From Porphyromonas pogonae (GTDB taxonomy: Bacteria; Bacteroidota; Bacteroidia; Bacteroidales; Porphyromonadaceae), in the NCBI RefSeq assembly GCF_036320655.1, contig NZ_CP143258.1, positions 2,046,001 through 2,110,000 of the forward strand: a stretch of DNA of 64,000 nt, in the 5' to 3' direction. Within the stretch, counting starts at the first letter, position 1; every line of letters begins with the position of its first letter. Both the position numbers and the translations under genes were made by a program. Shown here in pieces: positions 52,416-60,980 of this stretch. The notes beneath the pieces were generated by a model. That model saw only the letters and a program-made list of their open reading frames with translations, was not told where the DNA came from and did not search any database.

Positions 52416-53313
52416 TCATTATATATTCGATATTAAGCGCTACAGCATACATGATGGGCCGGGCGTTAGGATGACAGTCTTTTTCAAAGGTTGCCCTCTG
52501 CGTTGCATATGGTGCCATAATCCTGAAGGACTATCACAGGAAAGACAAATGATGTATACTGCTAAGCGATGCATTGGATGTGGTGAATGTCTTGAAGGAT
52601 GTAGAAAAAAAGCCCTTCATTTAGGAGCTCATGGTATAGAACGAGATACTACTCGTTGTATTGTTTGTGGCAATTGTTCGGATAGATGCCCCACAAAAGC
52701 ACTAGAGATCTCGGGGGACAGTCTAAATATTGATGAGATTATGTGCGAAGTAGATAAGCAACTATTTATCATCGGCAAAGGAGGAGGTATCAGTTTTTGC
52801 GGAGGTGAACCTCTTGCCCATACCTCTGTCTTGATCCCATTATTAAGTAAATGTAAAAGTAAAAATATACATACTTTGGTAGATACTTCTTTTCATATTC
52901 CTGAGCACACTATAAAAGAGGTTATGCCTCTTACAGACTTATTTTTCGTTGATATTAAACATATGGATAGTGCTAAACATGCTCTTTATACAGGAGTTCC
53001 CAATAATCTTATACTTCATAATATTCGTATGGTAGCAGACTCGGGTAAGGCTTTTTATATAAGGATACCTTTGATTGAAGGAATAAATGCTGATGAAAAA
53101 AATATTTCCGAAACAGCTCGCTTTCTCTCTTCATTACCTTGGCAAACAAATCACGTAGATCTGTTACCATATCATGAGATAGGCAAATCAAAAGCAGAGA
53201 AACTAGGGATGAAATATAATCCTGATAATTTTGAGATGAGTACACCGACACCCCAAACAATAGACCGCTGTATAAGTATTTTTCGCTCATATGGTATTAA
53301 TACGTATTGTTGA
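52402..53313 (+). CDS. Glycyl-radical enzyme activase (radical SAM)
   Basis: The 303-residue activase abstracts H from the Gly of its partner enzyme. It opens YIFDIKRYSIHDGPGVRMTV, then FKGCPLRCIWCHNPEG gives the radical-SAM CxxxCxxC cluster. An inserted ferredoxin-like part with CIGCGECLEGC and CIVCGNCSDRCP binds two further 4Fe-4S clusters, as in activases of the dehydratase branch. ISFCGGEPL is the SAM-binding GGE motif. The start overlaps the hypD-like stop by 14 bp, so translation is coupled and the pairing is certain. Confidence 0.93.
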   Translation: MSTSNHYIFDIKRYSIHDGPGVRMTVFFKGCPLRCIWCHNPEGLSQERQMMYTAKRCIGCGECLEGCRKKALHLGAHGIERDTTRCIVCGNCSDRCPTKALEISGDSLNIDEIMCEVDKQLFIIGKGGGISFCGGEPLAHTSVLIPLLSKCKSKNIHTLVDTSFHIPEHTIKEVMPLTDLFFVDIKHMDSAKHALYTGVPNNLILHNIRMVADSGKAFYIRIPLIEGINADEKNISETARFLSSLPWQTNHVDLLPYHEIGKSKAEKLGMKYNPDNFEMSTPTPQTIDRCISIFRSYGINTYC

Positions 53314-53464
53314 AGTAATTAGAAACGACACTTAGCATTTTTTAAGATAGATTTAAATTCTCTTTTCACATGATATATGAGATACTACATTCTATCCTTA
53401 TTTGTTTAGTTCATGCTGAGAAGCACAACCCCGATCAGTTAGTTTTTTATGATGTTTGATGAGT

Positions 53465-53502
53465 GAAATGGAGATAACGCCCCCAAAGCGTATCTCCATT
53501 TC
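53465..53502 (+). terminator. Intrinsic terminator of the hydroxyproline gene set
   Basis: A 12-bp stem (GAAATGGAGATA at 53465-53476, TATCTCCATTTC at 53491-53502) followed by TTTTCT. The 150 bp between the activase stop and this hairpin show nothing recognisable. Confidence 0.85.
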
Positions 53503-53611
53503 TTTTCTCTATTTACGTATCCAATATAAGTCTAATATGCCACAAGATATTGACATGGTTCATAGAAAATGATTACTACAAAAAGATGTATTTTGAGCAT
53601 ACTTTTCTCTA

Positions 53612-53798
53612 GAGACCGTTGCATAGCAGGCCAATTGCTTCGTTGCTTGCGAGATTCGCGCTTGGTCATTTACCGGAAGTAAACTCCCTGTGCACTCACT
53701 CTTAGCGCCTTGCACTTTACCCTCTCTGCCCGGTCAAAGTGTCTTTTGTCGGCTTTCCCTCCAAAATCCACGAGACTGTTGACTTTTGCAACAGTCTC
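53612..53798. mobile_element. 187-bp MITE, copy 2
   Basis: Same length and ends as the copy at 33166-33352, with about 6 substitutions. It is flanked by its own 5-bp duplication, CTCTA (53607-53611 and 53799-53803), which differs from that of copy 1 and so proves independent insertion. It lies 64 bp upstream of the potassium-transport promoter. Confidence 0.92.
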
Positions 53799-53861
53799 CT
53801 CTAGGGCAAACTCTTTATAAAAAAATAATTTATTATATAGAAGTTATTTGGATTTATACCG

Positions 53862-53869
53862 TATATTTG
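53862..53869 (+). promoter_or_regulatory. -7 box (TATATTTG) of the trkH-trkA operon
   Basis: A perfect TAnnTTTG match, 23 bp upstream of the ATG at 53893, giving a very short leader. The nearby MITE might influence it. Confidence 0.6.
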
Positions 53870-53892
53870 CTTCCACTTTTTTAGAAGATACT

Positions 53893-55617
53893 ATGCCTGT
53901 CAACAAACGTGTCGTACATATACTGAGCAATCTATCTCTCTATATATCTATCTCCGGCATCCTGATCTTTCTCTATGAGATAGGATATGGCAAGTACAAT
54001 GCCACCGAAGTAGCATATCCCGCAATTTATATCATTGTAGGAGTACTTGGTATCACTACCCTGGTTTGCCGTATGGCTAATACTCGTTTTAGAGAAATAA
54101 TAAGTCATAGCGTAATGATTTCAGATATAATAATGAGCTTATTATTCATCATTTTTATATTTTGGTCATTAAAGTTTCATGACTTTTTCGGTATTTATCT
54201 TATTCCTGTCATGGTATTTGTGAGGGAAGCATCTGTCCATCTACCCTCTTTCAACCGCAAGCACATCAATCCCGCCAAAATATTTGTAGCCAGTTTTCTT
54301 CTCATGATATTATTAGGGGCTGTACTTCTGGAGATGCCCAATGCTACACCCCAAGGTATTACCTTTGTTGATGCTCTCTTTACCTCAGCAAGTGCTGTGT
54401 GCGTTACCGGACTCAATACATTGAGTACACATAGTGACTTCACTGTTATAGGTCGAAGTATCATACTTTTGTTAATTCAGATAGGCGGTCTTGGTATCAT
54501 GACGATAGCTGTTTATTTCGCCCGTTTTTTCAGAGGAAAAACAACATATGAAAATAGAATAATCATAGGACAAGTAACGGGTGTAAATCGTCTTGCAGAA
54601 GTTACCCTTCTCATTAGGCGTATTATTCTTATCACATTCACTATCGAACTGATGGGAGCTATCGCCATTTTCCTTTGCCTTCCACAGCAATTGGGTCTTG
54701 ATCTCAGGCATCGATTATTTTTCTCTGTTTTCCACTCGATCTCGGCTTTTTGCAATGCGGGCTTCTCTACCTTAGATACGGGTCTGGCAGGACCTATATT
54801 ACATACAGCTTATAGTATTCACTGGATCATAGCACTACTTATTATATTAGGGGGAATTGGATTTTTTGTAATAGATGATGTAAGGGAGCATACTATCAAA
54901 ACAATAAAATACAAACGCGAGATATTCATAAATACTCCTATAAAACGTATATCCAATACATCGCGTATTGTACTTATTACTACAGGAGCATTACTTGCCT
55001 TCGGGACTATCATGCTACTGTTGATGGAATGGAACGGAGTTTTGAGTGATCTGCCATGGGAAGGTAAAATAACGGCAGCATTTTTTCAATCTACCACCTG
55101 CCGTACTGCAGGATTCAATACAATTGATATTACACAGCTTTCTATACCAGGGATCTTACTCATGCTCTTTCTCATGTGGGTAGGAGCTTCCCCTGCATCA
55201 ACCGGTGGAGGAATCAAGACTACAGCTATTGCAGTAGCTATGCTGACAATTTATAATGTACTCAGAGGACGTGATAGAGTTGAAGTTTTTCATCGTAAAC
55301 TAACTCGACACACCATATACAGAGCTTTCAGTGTGGTAATATTATCTATCATGACGATAATCGTAAATACTTGCCTCCTGAGTATTACAGAGCCACGATT
55401 TACTCTCACCCAACTTTTATTCGAAACGACATCAGCTTACGGCACAGTAGGACTTAGTCTGGGTGTAACACCCCTGCTCAGTGAAGCAGGTAAATATATT
55501 GTTATCTTCACTATGTTTACAGGTCGCGTCACAATGCTTACCTTACTGATGAGTCTTGTACCACCGGCAAAAATACAACAATACAAATGTCCCAAAGAGG
55601 AAATAACAATAAGCTAA
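53893..55617 (+). CDS. trkH: TrkH/KtrB-type potassium transporter
   Basis: The protein has 574 residues from MPVNKRVVHI; an upstream in-frame TTG would start before the promoter box. It is a membrane channel subunit with four pore-loop repeats, each with the selectivity Gly visible: SAVCVTGLNTL, SAFCNAGFSTLD, TTCRTAGFNTID and SAYGTVGLSLG. About ten membrane helices in total, the first few being an N-terminal extension often seen in this phylum. Takes up K+ (or K+/Na+) together with the TrkA-type regulator encoded 10 bp downstream. Confidence 0.92.
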   Translation: MPVNKRVVHILSNLSLYISISGILIFLYEIGYGKYNATEVAYPAIYIIVGVLGITTLVCRMANTRFREIISHSVMISDIIMSLLFIIFIFWSLKFHDFFGIYLIPVMVFVREASVHLPSFNRKHINPAKIFVASFLLMILLGAVLLEMPNATPQGITFVDALFTSASAVCVTGLNTLSTHSDFTVIGRSIILLLIQIGGLGIMTIAVYFARFFRGKTTYENRIIIGQVTGVNRLAEVTLLIRRIILITFTIELMGAIAIFLCLPQQLGLDLRHRLFFSVFHSISAFCNAGFSTLDTGLAGPILHTAYSIHWIIALLIILGGIGFFVIDDVREHTIKTIKYKREIFINTPIKRISNTSRIVLITTGALLAFGTIMLLLMEWNGVLSDLPWEGKITAAFFQSTTCRTAGFNTIDITQLSIPGILLMLFLMWVGASPASTGGGIKTTAIAVAMLTIYNVLRGRDRVEVFHRKLTRHTIYRAFSVVILSIMTIIVNTCLLSITEPRFTLTQLLFETTSAYGTVGLSLGVTPLLSEAGKYIVIFTMFTGRVTMLTLLMSLVPPAKIQQYKCPKEEITIS

Positions 55618-55627
55618 CAAATATTTT

Positions 55628-56302
55628 ATGAAGTTTATCGTAATAGGACTGGGGCTCTTTGGCTCCAGTATTGCAAGAGAATTACAAGGCAACGGCAATG
55701 AAGTTATAGGAGTAGATCGTGAGATGGCTCTGATAGAAGAGATCAAAGATGATATAACGTATGCACTATGCCTCGATTGTGAACGTGAAAGTGAAGCTCG
55801 CTCCCTTCCTCTTGAAGATGCTGACTGGATCATCGTTGCCATAGGGGGCAATAGTGGTAGTAATCTGCTTGTATCAGCATTGATGAAGCGTATCAGTTCG
55901 GCACGTATAGCTTGCCGTATCATACAGCCTTTGCAGGAAGAGATATTACGAGCTATAGGTGTAGATATTGTGATACGTCCGGAGCTGGAATCAGCTATAA
56001 GATGGTCCAAAAAGTTTTCTTATAAATCACTGTTGGATTATATGAATCCCAATGAGCATTTCAGTATTATGCGTATCGCTGTACCCGATTCATTTGTAGG
56101 AAAAACCATAAGTCAGCTAAACGTTAACAAACACTACGAAATCATATTCTTAAATGTGGAAAAGAGCAATAGTAATAATAATTCAAATAAGTTACAGATA
56201 GAACTTGCCCGAGCAGATACCAAACTGGAGGGAGGGGACATCATCACAGTATATGGAAACAATCAGGATATGCGCAAGTTACTAAAAACATTTGACGAAT
56301 AA
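55628..56302 (+). CDS. trkA: TrkA/KtrA-type potassium channel regulator
   Basis: The 224-residue cytoplasmic gating ring subunit has an N-terminal RCK Rossmann domain with FIVIGLGLFGSSIARELQGNG and VDRE, which bind NAD(H) or ATP. The C-terminal TrkA_C domain starts at about residue 140 (SIMRIAVPDSFVGKTISQLN) and ends GDIITVYGN. A single RCK unit of this length matches KtrA rather than the double-length TrkA of E. coli. It forms an operon with trkH. Confidence 0.93.
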   Translation: MKFIVIGLGLFGSSIARELQGNGNEVIGVDREMALIEEIKDDITYALCLDCERESEARSLPLEDADWIIVAIGGNSGSNLLVSALMKRISSARIACRIIQPLQEEILRAIGVDIVIRPELESAIRWSKKFSYKSLLDYMNPNEHFSIMRIAVPDSFVGKTISQLNVNKHYEIIFLNVEKSNSNNNSNKLQIELARADTKLEGGDIITVYGNNQDMRKLLKTFDE

Positions 56303-56463
56303 AGAAGGTCCGTTCTTCACTCTACATCAGCACTATAATTTATATAAAAAAGGCTTCATCCGATACCATATTTTAACATGATTCCGTGAAGGCTATTTTT
56401 TCTTGCAAATACCGTTGTTTTATTACTATTTATAATTATTTTAGCCATTCCTAAAAACCATTT

Positions 56464-57129
56464 ATGATAAGAAGATTTAAAAGGCTTGGTCAGATATTCA
56501 CACGTTTCCGTATACGATTGAAAAGATACCTTTTCAATCGCAAGGGGCACCACGTACATTCGCCTTATGCCTATCATATGCTTACTGAGATTATCGATAG
56601 CAATGAACAGTATGATGTTTATCCCAACCTATGGGGCAATGTGATAGGTAATCTTGATATGCAACCCTATAAACAAATCAATATTTTCAAGAGCAGAAGA
56701 CAATTGGAGCTTATCTTTAGGCTTGCGTTAAATTCGACTACGCAAGAATGCACCATTATCAATGCAGAAAAAAAGTCTTTTGTACAATACTATATCAATG
56801 CTGCCAAGCCTGACATCCCTGTAGATATCATCTCAGGAGAAACTTTTCTTGACAGGATTTATAAGAAACCCACCCTTATCATCGTTGAAAGGATAGACGA
56901 GCAAAGTCTGGCACAATGGATAGCCGAACTATTTAGCTATGACGGGCGTTTTTGTGATAAATGCCTCATTATTTTCAATCTGAACAAAAGAGATATCAAC
57001 CTTATTTATAAAATATGGAAAGAAGTAGAGGCTTTTGCAGAGAAAAACGTTGTCATAGACCTTTATGACATGGGATTGCTAAAGATAGACAAGACTTTGA
57101 CTCCTGGGAAATATAGAGGTTACATATAA
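56464..57129 (+). CDS. Degenerate methyltransferase-like protein of Bacteroidota
   Basis: The 221-residue protein has a basic N-terminal helix (RRFKRLGQIFTRFRIRLKRY), then HHVHSPYAYHMLTEII. That block is typical of a Bacteroidota family of predicted class-I methyltransferases. The end (DMGLLKIDKTLTPGKYRGY) also matches that family. However, the SAM-binding glycine motif expected around residues 75-110 is missing, and the segment reads KQINIFKSRRQLELIF. It is likely a non-enzymatic relative. No operon partner beyond the downstream adenosyltransferase (15-bp gap). Confidence 0.55.
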   Translation: MIRRFKRLGQIFTRFRIRLKRYLFNRKGHHVHSPYAYHMLTEIIDSNEQYDVYPNLWGNVIGNLDMQPYKQINIFKSRRQLELIFRLALNSTTQECTIINAEKKSFVQYYINAAKPDIPVDIISGETFLDRIYKKPTLIIVERIDEQSLAQWIAELFSYDGRFCDKCLIIFNLNKRDINLIYKIWKEVEAFAEKNVVIDLYDMGLLKIDKTLTPGKYRGYI

Positions 57130-57144
57130 TTACAGTTTTTGATC

Positions 57145-57711
57145 ATGGATAAAAAAAGCAATTTATATACCAAAACCGGTGATACCGGCAAAACAAGTCT
57201 GGTAGGAGGACAACGAGTGGATAAGTTTGATCTCAGACTTGAATGCTATGGAACTGTAGATGAGCTTAACTCCTTTATCGGACTACTTATGGCTTTTGAT
57301 CTGGAAGATAAAGATCATGAGATGCTCACTTGGTTACAGCATAAACTTTTCACCATAGGATCATATTTAGCTACAGATGTAAATGAAACTCAAATTAAGG
57401 TAGAGAGTCGAGTATTTGACTCCACAATCGAAAGAATCGAGAAAGAAATTGACCGTTTGGATAGCTTAGTACCCAAGATGAAGGCATTCATATTACCTTC
57501 AGGCGGCAAGTCAGTAGCTACAGCCCACATATGCCGTACTGTATGCCGCAGAGCAGAGAGACTTATTTACAAACTTAATACACAAACCCCACTCGAGCCA
57601 CAAGTGCTGAAATTCATAAACAGACTTAGCGATTATCTTTTTGCTGTGGCTCGTAAAGAAACTTTTAGAATCAATGGAAGAGAAATAGTGTGGGAATATA
57701 CAGCTGATTGA
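57145..57711 (+). CDS. Corrinoid adenosyltransferase, PduO type
   Basis: The 188-residue enzyme transfers the adenosyl group of ATP to Co(I) of cob(I)alamin or cobyrinate. The start is the ATG of MDKKSNLYTKTGDTGKT, two codons inside a possible TTG start. The ATP-binding N-terminus is YTKTGDTGKTSLVGGQR, then YGTVDELNSFIGL. The conserved C-terminal block is AHICRTVCRRAERL and RLSDYLFAVAR. All features of the family are kept. No B12-dependent enzyme is adjacent. Confidence 0.94.
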   Translation: MDKKSNLYTKTGDTGKTSLVGGQRVDKFDLRLECYGTVDELNSFIGLLMAFDLEDKDHEMLTWLQHKLFTIGSYLATDVNETQIKVESRVFDSTIERIEKEIDRLDSLVPKMKAFILPSGGKSVATAHICRTVCRRAERLIYKLNTQTPLEPQVLKFINRLSDYLFAVARKETFRINGREIVWEYTAD

Positions 57712-57722
57712 GAATATTATTA

Positions 57723-57730
57723 TATTTTTG
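57723..57730 (+). promoter_or_regulatory. Putative -7 box (TATTTTTG) of the DUF2795 gene
   Basis: Fits TAnnTTTG and lies 61 bp before the ATG at 57792. Confidence 0.55.
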
Positions 57731-57791
57731 CGCTAATTTGATTTTGAGAGAACTCTTCAACCGAAGTTAAAATATTAAAACAAGTAACGAA

Positions 57792-58013
57792 ATGTATTGG
57801 ACTTTAGAATTAGCCTCTAAGATTGAGGACGCTCCTTGGCCCGCTACTAAGGATGAGCTTATCGACTATGCTCAAAGATCCGGTGCCCCTCTTGAAGTAA
57901 TTGAAAATTTGCAAGAAATGGAGGATGAAGGCGAATTATATGAATCTATCGAAGATATTTGGCCTGATTACCCAAGTAAAGAAGATTTTTTCTTTGACGA
58001 AGAGGAATACTAA
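57792..58013 (+). CDS. Small acidic DUF2795 protein
   Basis: The 73-residue, strongly acidic protein opens MYWTLELASKIEDAPWPATK, the conserved start of this Bacteroidota family. A helix (IDYAQRSGAPLEVIENLQEM) and a tail rich in Asp, Glu and Phe follow. Nearly invariant in related genomes, from memory, but of unknown function. It has its own promoter box and a following hairpin, so it is probably expressed alone. Confidence 0.9.
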   Translation: MYWTLELASKIEDAPWPATKDELIDYAQRSGAPLEVIENLQEMEDEGELYESIEDIWPDYPSKEDFFFDEEEY

Positions 58014-58052
58014 TACAAGAACTCACGTCTTGAAATGAATTGAGAAACCGGG

Positions 58053-58088
58053 GCGATAAGGAGGGTTATATAAAACTTCCTTTATCGC
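58053..58088 (+). terminator. Probable terminator after the DUF2795 gene
   Basis: GCGATAAGGA at 58053 pairs with TCCTTTATCGC ending at 58088, with one bulged base. It is followed by TCTTCGAGTTTAT, a weak T run. Confidence 0.5.
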
Positions 58089-58155
58089 TCTTCGAGTTTA
58101 TACACATCAAATAATCATTAGACTATACTTTAGTCAAACTTTTGAGACCAAATCT

Positions 58156-59274
58156 ATGAATATTGCATTCGACGCCAAAAGGATTACCAATAACGCTACC
58201 GGACTTGGTAATTACAGCCGTTTTATAGTCGACTCTTTGGCTACGTATTATCCCTCCAATAATTATATGATGTGTTCCCCTTCGCGAGGGAATAAACTGT
58301 ATTATGAGCATATTCTTAAACACAAAACTGCACGCCTCTTGACTCCCGACTCTTCCAAAGTGGGGAGTTTATGGAGAAATTTCGGAGTAGTCAAAGCCTT
58401 GAAAGAGTTCAAGACAGATGTATATCATGGTCTGAGCAATGAACTTCCGTTGGGTATATATTCCCAATCTATCCCCACGGTTGTTACCATTCATGATCTC
58501 ATTTTCCTTCGTTATCCTCAATACTATAAGCATATCGATAGGTGGTTATATGCCAAGAAATATGGTCTGGCATCAAGGAAAGCCGACAAAGTCATTGCTA
58601 TAAGTGAAACAACCAAAAGAGACATTATTGATTTCTTCAATGTTCCTGAAGAGCGCATTGATGTAGTGTACCAAGGCTGCGCACCTGATTTTGCAAAAGC
58701 AACTCTCCAAGATATTGTTGTAGTAAAGCAGAAGTACAAACTTCCGGAGAGATACATCCTATATGTAGGAAGCATTGAGTCTCGTAAAAATCTTGACCTT
58801 GTTGTGAGATCTTTAGCCCTTCTCAAGGATAAGGACATCTGTCTGATAGCAATAGGTAAAAAGACTCCTTATACAGACATAGTAAGCGAAACAATCATAC
58901 TTAATAAACTCCAGCAACGTGTCCAATTGCTACACCAGGTCCCATTTGCAGATTTACCTGCATTATACAAAGATGCAGAAGTATTTGTATATCCATCAAA
59001 GTTCGAAGGATTCGGCATACCTATCATAGAAGCCATATCAGCCGGGATCCCTGTAATAGGAGCCACAGGATCATGTTTGGAAGAAGCCGGTGGTGACGGG
59101 TGCCTCTATACAGATCCTAATAATGCTGAAATGCTGGCAGATATGCTACAGAATGTATTGAATGACAATGATCTAAGAAACAGGATGGTATCAAGTAGCC
59201 AAAAATATATCGAACGGTTTGCTCCTGCCCAAATAGCCTCTGATCTCATGAATGTTTACAACTCCGTGTTATAA
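58156..59274 (+). CDS. Glycosyltransferase family 4
   Basis: The 372-residue GT-B fold enzyme opens NIAFDAKRITNNATGLGNYS, typical of GT4 mannosyltransferase-like enzymes. The C-domain has ILYVGSIESRKNLDLVV and VYPSKFEGFGIPIIEAISAG, the E-x7-E motif that binds the donor nucleotide-sugar. Acts at the cytoplasmic face in surface-polysaccharide or glycan synthesis. It begins the glycan gene cluster and is convergent with the gtrA-type gene. Confidence 0.92.
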   Translation: MNIAFDAKRITNNATGLGNYSRFIVDSLATYYPSNNYMMCSPSRGNKLYYEHILKHKTARLLTPDSSKVGSLWRNFGVVKALKEFKTDVYHGLSNELPLGIYSQSIPTVVTIHDLIFLRYPQYYKHIDRWLYAKKYGLASRKADKVIAISETTKRDIIDFFNVPEERIDVVYQGCAPDFAKATLQDIVVVKQKYKLPERYILYVGSIESRKNLDLVVRSLALLKDKDICLIAIGKKTPYTDIVSETIILNKLQQRVQLLHQVPFADLPALYKDAEVFVYPSKFEGFGIPIIEAISAGIPVIGATGSCLEEAGGDGCLYTDPNNAEMLADMLQNVLNDNDLRNRMVSSSQKYIERFAPAQIASDLMNVYNSVL

Positions 59275-59349
59275 GACCAAGAACTTATACCTCAATATCT
59301 ACTAAGAGGCATTTCAAAGCATGTAGCAAGCCATACCTTTTACAGAATA

Positions 59350-59763
59350 TTACACTTGCCCTTTCTTACAACTTCTTTTTCTGCCCACAAACACAAATCG
59401 CAACAGCACATAGTTCAGGGGTACTACAAAACAAAGCACCAATAAGGGTGCAATAAGTTTGCTCACCCCCAGAATCAAAAACATATTGAGGAGTACCATA
59501 TGCAATATGTAGTTGATGAAATGGCTACCTCCAAACCCTACAAGCTTGCGCCATGAAGGTTTAGCATGAAAAGTAAAATAAGAAGTGAGATAAAAGTTGA
59601 TTACAAAACTTATGACATAGCCTATTGTATACGCTATGTTCACAGCGAGCCACTGCTGCACTATAATATAAACTCCATAATGAATAGCAGCAGCTACTAC
59701 ACCCACCAATACATACCTTAACAAGCTACCTCGCTTCTGTATTATATCTACCAGACTCATCAA
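59350..59763 (-). CDS. GtrA-family membrane protein
   Basis: The 137-residue protein has four membrane helices, with the family features LLRYVLVGVVAAAIHYGVY, NFYLTSYFTF and the basic end. GtrA is thought to flip undecaprenyl-phosphate-linked sugars across the inner membrane. Its start overlaps the stop of the membrane glycosyltransferase gene by 4 bp. Confidence 0.9.
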   Translation of the reverse strand: MMSLVDIIQKRGSLLRYVLVGVVAAAIHYGVYIIVQQWLAVNIAYTIGYVISFVINFYLTSYFTFHAKPSWRKLVGFGGSHFINYILHMVLLNMFLILGVSKLIAPLLVLCFVVPLNYVLLRFVFVGRKRSCKKGQV

Positions 59764-60956
59764 GATTCTCCCAAAGATTTATAATCCCGTGTCATCATTT
59801 CATAGCAAAGTTTGAGCCATACTATGGTGCAAGGCAAAGCTTTGAGTGCGTAAGGTGCGATGAAGCCTTTGTAGATAGACCGAGGTATAATACCGGATGA
59901 CGAAAAGCTGCTTATCAATAATACAAACACCAATAAGGCTACGTCCCATTTAGATCGTTTCCATGGCACAGCTACATACCAGATAGCAACACCGGTAAGA
60001 GCATAAACATATCCACTGGTTTCACTTCCGGTACTGAAAAGAATCACAAACATCAAGACAGATGCCAAAAACATGATCCTAAACGCCGGATATTTGTATT
60101 GTGAAAAACGAGTGTAAGGCATTACAAACAATATTATAGCAGGAACTATAAACCACAAATCCGAATATGAAGAAGAACCACTGATTTTACGTACTATTCC
60201 CAGAAAAGAGATATTCTGGTGCCATGCAAAGTAATTAGCTTTATTCTTATATGCCAAACGCTGGAACCACTCTGCATACTGATCCATGATATAGCCTGGA
60301 GAAGTTATTATCATAGGAGCTAAAAACGCCACTATGCCCCAAAACAAGATTGACAAGACCAGTTTACCTTTATGCTTTGAGAACAAAAAGAAAGCCAATC
60401 CGACTATGCCGTATATTTTAATGAATGCTCCTGCAACAATACAGAGTGCAGCCCAAAAATCTTTTTCCCTTTCAATACAACTGTAAGTCAAGATTATCAT
60501 GGCTGCTATCGCAACGTTGAACTGTTGCATCAGCAGAGCATTGATGAGATCATTGGCTGCAATCCAAAATATAGCAACTTTTTGTAGATGCTTCAGGGGC
60601 AAGTTTCGCACAGCATAACAGTAAAACACAGAAAGTGCTACTTGCCAAAACAAAAAGCCCACATAATGTGGCAACAAGGAAAAAGGGGCTATCACAAGAC
60701 TGAAAAGTGGTCCGTAATAATTGGTATCAAAATACTCATTAGGATACTCCGCATATAATGACACTCCTTCATAAGCATGCCAGAACACACCTCTGAAGAT
60801 CAAATAATTGTTGTGATGCGGTAATCTGCAGAGAAATGTGATAATAGGGATAATGACCGATAATGCTAATAAAAAACTCCTATCACTGAAAATCGGTTTT
60901 CTAAAAAACAGACACACCTTGTCCGTCAAGCCCAAATAAGCTCTTTGTGCATTCAT
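59760..60956 (-). CDS. Polytopic membrane glycosyltransferase (GT87/DUF2029-like)
   Basis: The 398-residue protein has about ten membrane helices and resembles the GT-C group that uses polyprenyl-phosphate sugars. After the first helix the loop has NEYFDTNYYGPLFSLVIAPF, with acidic residues expected at the catalytic position of GT87 enzymes. ALLMQQFNVAIAAMIIL holds the characteristic Q-x-N block. Between the GtrB- and GtrA-type genes it fills the role of the specific third component that adds the flipped sugar outside. Confidence 0.75.
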   Translation of the reverse strand: MNAQRAYLGLTDKVCLFFRKPIFSDRSFLLALSVIIPIITFLCRLPHHNNYLIFRGVFWHAYEGVSLYAEYPNEYFDTNYYGPLFSLVIAPFSLLPHYVGFLFWQVALSVFYCYAVRNLPLKHLQKVAIFWIAANDLINALLMQQFNVAIAAMIILTYSCIEREKDFWAALCIVAGAFIKIYGIVGLAFFLFSKHKGKLVLSILFWGIVAFLAPMIITSPGYIMDQYAEWFQRLAYKNKANYFAWHQNISFLGIVRKISGSSSYSDLWFIVPAIILFVMPYTRFSQYKYPAFRIMFLASVLMFVILFSTGSETSGYVYALTGVAIWYVAVPWKRSKWDVALLVFVLLISSFSSSGIIPRSIYKGFIAPYALKALPCTIVWLKLCYEMMTRDYKSLGES

Positions 60957-60980
60957 ATTAATTACGATATACCTTTTAAA

